Positions 21,520 through 26,548 of a DNA stretch of 26,548 nucleotides are shown here, in pieces (the stretch's first letter is position 1; every line of letters begins with the position of its first letter). The position numbers and the translations under genes are program-made. The stretch is from a virus. The DNA is taken from IMG/VR virus record IMGVR_UViG_3300035670_009428, positions 1 through 26,548 of that record, one strand, 5' to 3'. Below the pieces are notes generated by a model. That model made no database searches, was not told where the DNA came from, and worked only from the letters and a program-made list of their open reading frames with translations.

Positions 21520-24500
21520 TAATAACTATTCTCCTTCCGGATTATATACGGGTCTTTCTTATTATAAGACGCCACCATACGCGCCATTCCGCTATTGTAA
21601 TCGATCTTCAAATCTTTAGGTTTTGCCATTTCGTTGGTGTATACCGCTACCTGTCTAATAAACGCTTTAATCTGTTTTAGTTCAGCCACTACGTCCGAAT
21701 TATCCGCGATGGACGCTTTACCGGGTATCCCATTATTCATAGGCACGATAAGCTCCGTCCCATGTAATAAGGCAGAATAACCGCTATCGGGACCGGAGGA
21801 TATGCCGCCCTGCGCGAAACCTTGCGTGTACGCGCTCATTAAAGATATCGTATCAGTTCCTAAAGCCGAAGCCGCAGCGTTATACCACGCCACTAAGTCC
21901 GCTAGACCAATCGGAGGATTGTAACTATACCTCCACGCCTTTATTGCCGCTGCACTACCTTTTGCATGCGCTCCGTAATATATGTCTTCCGGCGTCACAC
22001 CTAAAGAAGAAATGGGCGTAAACCCGAAAGCCATAGTTGTTTCTGTGATTTGTGGCAGATTTACGTTGCCGCCTGGTTGATTAGTAACAGCAGTCGCCTC
22101 CCCACCCGTCCCCGTACTAGTACCTGTTGACACCCCTAGTGTATACCCAAACTTACTTGCCAACTCAGCCATAAATTTATCAATCTGAGCCGTAGCTTCG
22201 CTCGAATCAAAACCTAATTTAACTAAAACTTCTTGAACTACTGCCGGGGAGACTCCACTTATAAGCTTTGCTATCTGGTCAGAGGTAAATTGAGTAGACC
22301 CGGACGTGAGGTCAAAATTTAATCCTGCCAGGAATGTCCCTATAAATTTAGAATACCCAGGGACCTGTAGCATCATGCTAACTACATCCAATGCGGTTTT
22401 AGCATCTTGCGTAGTGTTTAGCTCCATTTGGAATGCAGTTAATAGACTAATAACCCCACTTTCGCCAGCGTAAGTCATAGCGTCCGATACCAATAGCACC
22501 ATACGCTTTGCATCATCTGTAAGCCCTAGTATGTCAAATGTCAACTTAATTTCTTTATTGCCAGATATAGTGTCTAACAACTCTTTTAACGTAGTGGCTG
22601 TTTGAGCAGTAAATGTATCTATACCACCACCGCCAGACGTGGAAAACACGGTATAATCTTCAGGCAACGACCCTTTAAGAGTGTTAAGGTCCTGGATTAT
22701 CTGCTGCACATAGCTAGCATAGTTAGTTCCCTTCTCCCCCTGCATACTATACGCCCCTATAAAAGATAGAAAATCCGGTATAAAAGAGTTTAGTTTCTGC
22801 ATCGCCGCTTGCGCCTCTTCAGGCGTCTGCGCCCCTGCAACTGCTTCATATAGTGTTTTATACTGTTCCTCAAAAAACTCTTTGCTTTGGACAGGGGCCA
22901 ACTTGCCCCCGGTCAATTCTAATATCATGTCATCAATAGACTTTCTGGTTGCTTCAAATGATTTAATCATCTGCTCCGTATTTGATGCTATGGCATTAGA
23001 TACTTGGTTAGATTGCGCATGGTTTTGAGCGTCCTGATTCAATTGCGCTTCTGTAATCTCGTGAATGTTTTTGTTAATCTCCAGCAATTGTAGCTGTAAA
23101 CTATTCGACTCATCAAAATAATTAGCCGCGTTAGGGTCCAATGCGCCTAACTTATCTATCGTCTGCCCTGCTAGCTGTTGCCACTCTGCCGCTCCAAACC
23201 CCGCTGTATATGTCTGATACAAGTAAGACGCAGCAGCCTCCGATGTGGACTTAAAGAAATCATGTAGGGCAACTGATAACCGCCGAGCCTCTTCTGCCGC
23301 GAACGCTGCCTCAACTCCCATGTCGTCAAACTGTCTGGTTATTTGATTAGCCGGCTGCCCTAAGTCTATAAATACGTCCCGTAAATTGCCCATGTCGTCT
23401 TTAACTTGTCTTGTCGCAGCGGAGAACCCCTCTAACTCAGGACGTGTCTCCTGCATCCATACCGCTATACGCTTCTGAGCATACTCATTTTTAATAGCCT
23501 CTAACGCTTCCTCCTGTTTTTCAAGCACCCCCGTAGAATACGCGTCTAGTCCTAACGCTTTGAGATCTTTCGATGCCTGGCTAAACACCTCAGATACCAC
23601 TTTTATTTCTTTCTGGTATGATGTCAAATTCCTAGAGTCAAACGCGTCTACAAAGTCTTGAACGCCCTTGCCTATTTCCAAGGCCATCCCTTGCCATACC
23701 TCACGCAATTGGCCTTCGAGTATACTTATGTCGTCAATTAGTTTTCTTCGTTCTATATTTAGGTTGTCTATGTCTGATGTAGGCATTTTAAGCGCTATCG
23801 CAGCGATCATCTGTTCCGTAACTTTCCCTAACTGTTCCTCCAAATCCTCGGTTGAAAAGTCTTTTTGCGCTTGTTCCCATTTGCTGCTATATTCGGAGTC
23901 GGCTCTGGTAACATACTGGTCTATCCAGGACTTAGTATTGGCATCAATGGCTTTTCGTAACTCGTCTAAAGACGCTTGAAGCTTTTGCAACGATTCGTCC
24001 CCTGAAGAGCCTTTAAGCATACGCTCGATCCTAGGTCCTAGTAAAGCGGCACCAACTGCAAGTCCAACACCAATGCCACCAATAGATAGCGCACTTAAGC
24101 CAGCCCCCGCTCCGAGCGCCCCCGCCCCGGCGCCCACTCCAGTTGCACCCGCCCCCGCTCCGACACCAGTAGCCCCGACGCCTGCGCCTATCATACCGGT
24201 ACCTAGCCCAGCACCAATGCCGCTACCCACAACCCCCGATAGGCTGGTGGTCAATCTCATAGCCGCCATCTCGGCTATCATGTCCGCCCAATACTTCACC
24301 AAAATATCCGTAAAACGCTTAAAATAACTTTCGAAGCTATCTAAGTCCATATGCACCGCATCCACTAGAACACTTGAAAAAGTAGACTTCATTTCCGATA
24401 TGACGCTATTCCACCCCTCAACAAGCTTTTGCTGATACGCATCAAACTCGTCTGCGGATTGCTCCAGCGCTTTTTCTTCGATCTTACGTTTCGCCGCCCA

Positions 24501-26548
24501 CGCTTTTTGCGCGTCCTCCGTTGTCGCGGTTAAAACTCTTTCATACTCCGCTTCATATATTTCCAATTGGCTAGTTAGCCGACTTACTATGTCCGTCCGT
24601 ATCGGCAAGTCTAACTGGCCACCAGCACCCATAGCTTCACTAATAGCGCTTCGTATGCTATCAATCTTGTTTTTGAGCTCGTCTACACTGCTGTAATCTA
24701 TGGCATACCCAAACATCGCACGATAAGACGCCATGGCCTCTGTAGTTTTGCTTACTGTATCTTGTAACTCCTTCTCCCCTTCTAACCGCTCTAATAAAGC
24801 AGCATAACTGTCTTTCTCTAACGCCGCCCCTATATCCGCCTCTTTCTGTTTTTCCTCAGCAATACGTTTTCTCATTCGAGCTTCATATTGGAGTATCTCT
24901 TGGGTTTGCTTTAAGGATAACTCACCAAGAGCAGCACTGACTTGATCAGTCTCAATATTGTCTTTTTTAAATTTATTGAGCGCCGCTTCCGAGTCCGTTT
25001 TGTATTTCAATACGTCAGCATGCTGTTTTTCGATATCAAGATATTCGGACAATGCTAAATTATTAGCCCTCTTATCGTCCGCCAGTTGTGATACAAGTTT
25101 TTGCTGTTTTTCGATCGCATCATTTACTTCACGTATTTGGCCTAGCCCTACTATCCCAATAGTCTCATTGATTTGACGCCCCCCCGTTGCCTCCATATCA
25201 CTTTTAATCTTAACTAGCCTTTCAAGTTCTTCTCTTGCTTTAGTTAACTCACTTACATTATAGGTTGGCGCAGTGGCCTTCATCATATTGCGCTCTTGCA
25301 GTTTGTTGATCTGCTCTAACACAAGTCCTATAGGGGTATAATTGCGTATATCTGCCCCAAATAAGTTATTGAGACTGTCAAACAGCTTACTAAACGCCCC
25401 AACAGACGCTGTAAACGCCACCCCTTTTTTGCCAAACAGCAATATACTTATAAGACCAACTTCTCGTATTTCGGCATCCATGTTGCCGTAAAAATCAGCC
25501 ATAAAGGATAACAACGGTCGTATAGTTTGGTATACGTCCGCTACCGCCCTCCCCGCATCTACCATACGATCTACTAGCATAACGGACAATGCTTCTTTAT
25601 TCGCCCCTATCCAATTAGTTATGTAGTCCATTAACTCCTTTAGCTGTCCTGAGTTCTTCATAAATAAATCTAAATTAACCGCCTCTAGCATAGATACTAA
25701 CTTCTTAGCCGACCCCCAAGTTGATTCCCGGAGAGACGTCCCTAAACTGTCAGCCTCCCCTTTAGCGTTACTCAGCTCATTCGCTAATTGTCTATACCCG
25801 TCTATGTTATCTTTCAACACTAGCACACTTTTAGACGCAATTATACCATAGGCTTTAACATACTCGTTAACACCCCAGTGCGCTTCTCTAGCCTTTACTA
25901 GATTTTCTATAAGCCCTGTTACCCCGTTTCCAAATTCCCTAGACGCCCTGATATTCCGTATAAGTGCCTGCCTTAAGTCCGTTCCTGCGTCCGACCCCTT
26001 AATACCCGCGTTGGCCAGCTGTCCCAACATAGCGACCGTGTCTTGTATAGAATACCCGAACGACTTGGCCACAGGTGCCACATACCGTAGCGCGTCCCCA
26101 AGCTCTCTTACGTTGGTATTACTTCTATTAGCGGCGGCCACTAGTAGATTGTTTATGTCTGACAGCTCCGTAGCATCCTTGCCAAAGGCTCGTAATACAT
26201 TAGAGGATATATTTGCCGCCTCTTCTAAGGACAGAAACCCCGCAGTCGCTAAATTTAGCACCCCAGGCAATGCGGCTATAGACTCATTGACGTTAAATCC
26301 CGCCTGAGAAAACAGGCGCAGCGCTGTTGCGGCCTCCAAAGCCGTGTATTCAGTATCCATACCCATCTTTCGGGCAGCCGCGGTTAACTGGTTAAATTGG
26401 TCCTCGGTTGCGCGAGTAATCCCTTTTACCAGTATCATAGTTTTTTCAAACTCCATACCTGCTACCGCCAACTTTTTCACCCAATTATATAGCTGAACCG
26501 CTGCCGTAGTTGCAGCAGTAAACCATACCGCTAAATTAATACTCTTCA
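21519..26548 (-). CDS. Tail tape measure protein, TP901 type (5' end outside the window)
   Basis: Sets tail length and is ejected during DNA entry. At least 1676 residues are encoded. The frame stays open from the GTG at 26480 to the window edge (upstream residues KSINLAVWFTAATTAAVQLY), so the gene starts beyond 26548. The TP901 core follows early: FNQLTAAARKMGMDTEYTA, AATALRLFSQAGF, ALPGVLNLATAG, VAPVAKSFGYS and MLGQLANAGIKGSDAGT. Long helical regions come next. A Gly/Ala-rich hydrophobic stretch is encoded near 24090-24250, and a second helical half ends in a region with HGTELIVPMNNG. At about 1.5 angstrom per residue the tail would be near 250 nm. Such a tape measure and the absence of sheath genes point to a siphovirus. 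Confidence 0.95.
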   Translation of the reverse strand, partial: KSINLAVWFTAATTAAVQLYNWVKKLAVAGMEFEKTMILVKGITRATEDQFNQLTAAARKMGMDTEYTALEAATALRLFSQAGFNVNESIAALPGVLNLATAGFLSLEEAANISSNVLRAFGKDATELSDINNLLVAAANRSNTNVRELGDALRYVAPVAKSFGYSIQDTVAMLGQLANAGIKGSDAGTDLRQALIRNIRASREFGNGVTGLIENLVKAREAHWGVNEYVKAYGIIASKSVLVLKDNIDGYRQLANELSNAKGEADSLGTSLRESTWGSAKKLVSMLEAVNLDLFMKNSGQLKELMDYITNWIGANKEALSVMLVDRMVDAGRAVADVYQTIRPLLSFMADFYGNMDAEIREVGLISILLFGKKGVAFTASVGAFSKLFDSLNNLFGADIRNYTPIGLVLEQINKLQERNMMKATAPTYNVSELTKAREELERLVKIKSDMEATGGRQINETIGIVGLGQIREVNDAIEKQQKLVSQLADDKRANNLALSEYLDIEKQHADVLKYKTDSEAALNKFKKDNIETDQVSAALGELSLKQTQEILQYEARMRKRIAEEKQKEADIGAALEKDSYAALLERLEGEKELQDTVSKTTEAMASYRAMFGYAIDYSSVDELKNKIDSIRSAISEAMGAGGQLDLPIRTDIVSRLTSQLEIYEAEYERVLTATTEDAQKAWAAKRKIEEKALEQSADEFDAYQQKLVEGWNSVISEMKSTFSSVLVDAVHMDLDSFESYFKRFTDILVKYWADMIAEMAAMRLTTSLSGVVGSGIGAGLGTGMIGAGVGATGVGAGAGATGVGAGAGALGAGAGLSALSIGGIGVGLAVGAALLGPRIERMLKGSSGDESLQKLQASLDELRKAIDANTKSWIDQYVTRADSEYSSKWEQAQKDFSTEDLEEQLGKVTEQMIAAIALKMPTSDIDNLNIERRKLIDDISILEGQLREVWQGMALEIGKGVQDFVDAFDSRNLTSYQKEIKVVSEVFSQASKDLKALGLDAYSTGVLEKQEEALEAIKNEYAQKRIAVWMQETRPELEGFSAATRQVKDDMGNLRDVFIDLGQPANQITRQFDDMGVEAAFAAEEARRLSVALHDFFKSTSEAAASYLYQTYTAGFGAAEWQQLAGQTIDKLGALDPNAANYFDESNSLQLQLLEINKNIHEITEAQLNQDAQNHAQSNQVSNAIASNTEQMIKSFEATRKSIDDMILELTGGKLAPVQSKEFFEEQYKTLYEAVAGAQTPEEAQAAMQKLNSFIPDFLSFIGAYSMQGEKGTNYASYVQQIIQDLNTLKGSLPEDYTVFSTSGGGGIDTFTAQTATTLKELLDTISGNKEIKLTFDILGLTDDAKRMVLLVSDAMTYAGESGVISLLTAFQMELNTTQDAKTALDVVSMMLQVPGYSKFIGTFLAGLNFDLTSGSTQFTSDQIAKLISGVSPAVVQEVLVKLGFDSSEATAQIDKFMAELASKFGYTLGVSTGTSTGTGGEATAVTNQPGGNVNLPQITETTMAFGFTPISSLGVTPEDIYYGAHAKGSAAAIKAWRYSYNPPIGLADLVAWYNAAASALGTDTISLMSAYTQGFAQGGISSGPDSGYSALLHGTELIVPMNNGIPGKASIADNSDVVAELKQIKAFIRQVAVYTNEMAKPKDLKIDYNSGMARMVASYNKKDPYIIRKENSY

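Noticed and set aside
24073-24327. Pro/Ala-rich small protein on the + strand
   Set aside because: It is the complement of the Gly/Ala-rich strip of the tape measure gene; the repeats arise from the sense gene.

Overview
The window is a piece of a tailed double-stranded DNA phage or prophage (class Caudoviricetes), probably with a long non-contractile tail. The evidence is a P27-type terminase pair, an HK97-type portal, a Mu gpF-like head morphogenesis protein, a TP901-type tape measure and a run of tail genes. No integrase, replication, capsid or ribosomal genes are visible. The host cannot be named from this sequence. The style (very compact genes, short versions of nucleotide-sugar enzymes, environmental-type tail fibres) suggests an uncultured aquatic or sediment phage.

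Layout. Positions 1-142 hold nine perfect copies of a 15-bp tandem repeat at the left edge. From 238 to 14001 everything lies on the + strand in one unbroken chain: small terminase, large terminase, twelve non-structural genes (2336-11109), a 59-residue membrane protein, portal, Mu F-like protein, a 75-residue unknown and a protein with several HTH-like segments. Every gene in this chain overlaps its neighbour, by 4 to 53 nt. From 26548 down to 13991 everything lies on the - strand: tape measure (running off the right edge), a minor tail protein, a large tail protein, a 38-residue coiled-coil protein, a tail-fibre-like protein with an internal duplication, a small conserved-looking protein, a beta-rich fibre-like protein, a secreted protein, a membrane/coiled-coil protein and a phospholipase A2-like protein. 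The two gene blocks converge and overlap by 11 nt. The major capsid protein, protease and head-tail connectors are not in the window.

The striking part is the sugar block between large terminase and portal. It holds all six core activities expected for a CMP-activated 5,7-diamino nonulosonic acid (legionaminic/pseudaminic type, relatives of sialic acid): NDP-HexNAc 4,6-dehydratase (6157-7002), LegC-like aminotransferase (5081-6190), hexapeptide acetyltransferase (3737-4117), NeuC/LegG-like hydrolysing 2-epimerase (4114-5106), NeuB/LegI-like synthase (7839-8624) and NeuA/LegF-like CMP transferase (3072-3758). Around these are likely tailoring enzymes: a Gfo/Idh/MocA oxidoreductase, a PtmA-like SDR, a PseA/WbpG-like ATP-dependent amidotransferase, a stand-alone class II glutamine amidotransferase that could feed it ammonia, and a sulfotransferase. 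An M15 peptidoglycan peptidase sits in the middle of the block. Most enzymes are clearly shorter than cellular relatives, and the block is translationally coupled to terminase on one side and to portal on the other, so it is an integral part of the late operon and not a loose insertion. No glycosyltransferase or flippase is visible, so the acceptor of the sugar (virion, host surface polysaccharide, flagellin) is unknown.
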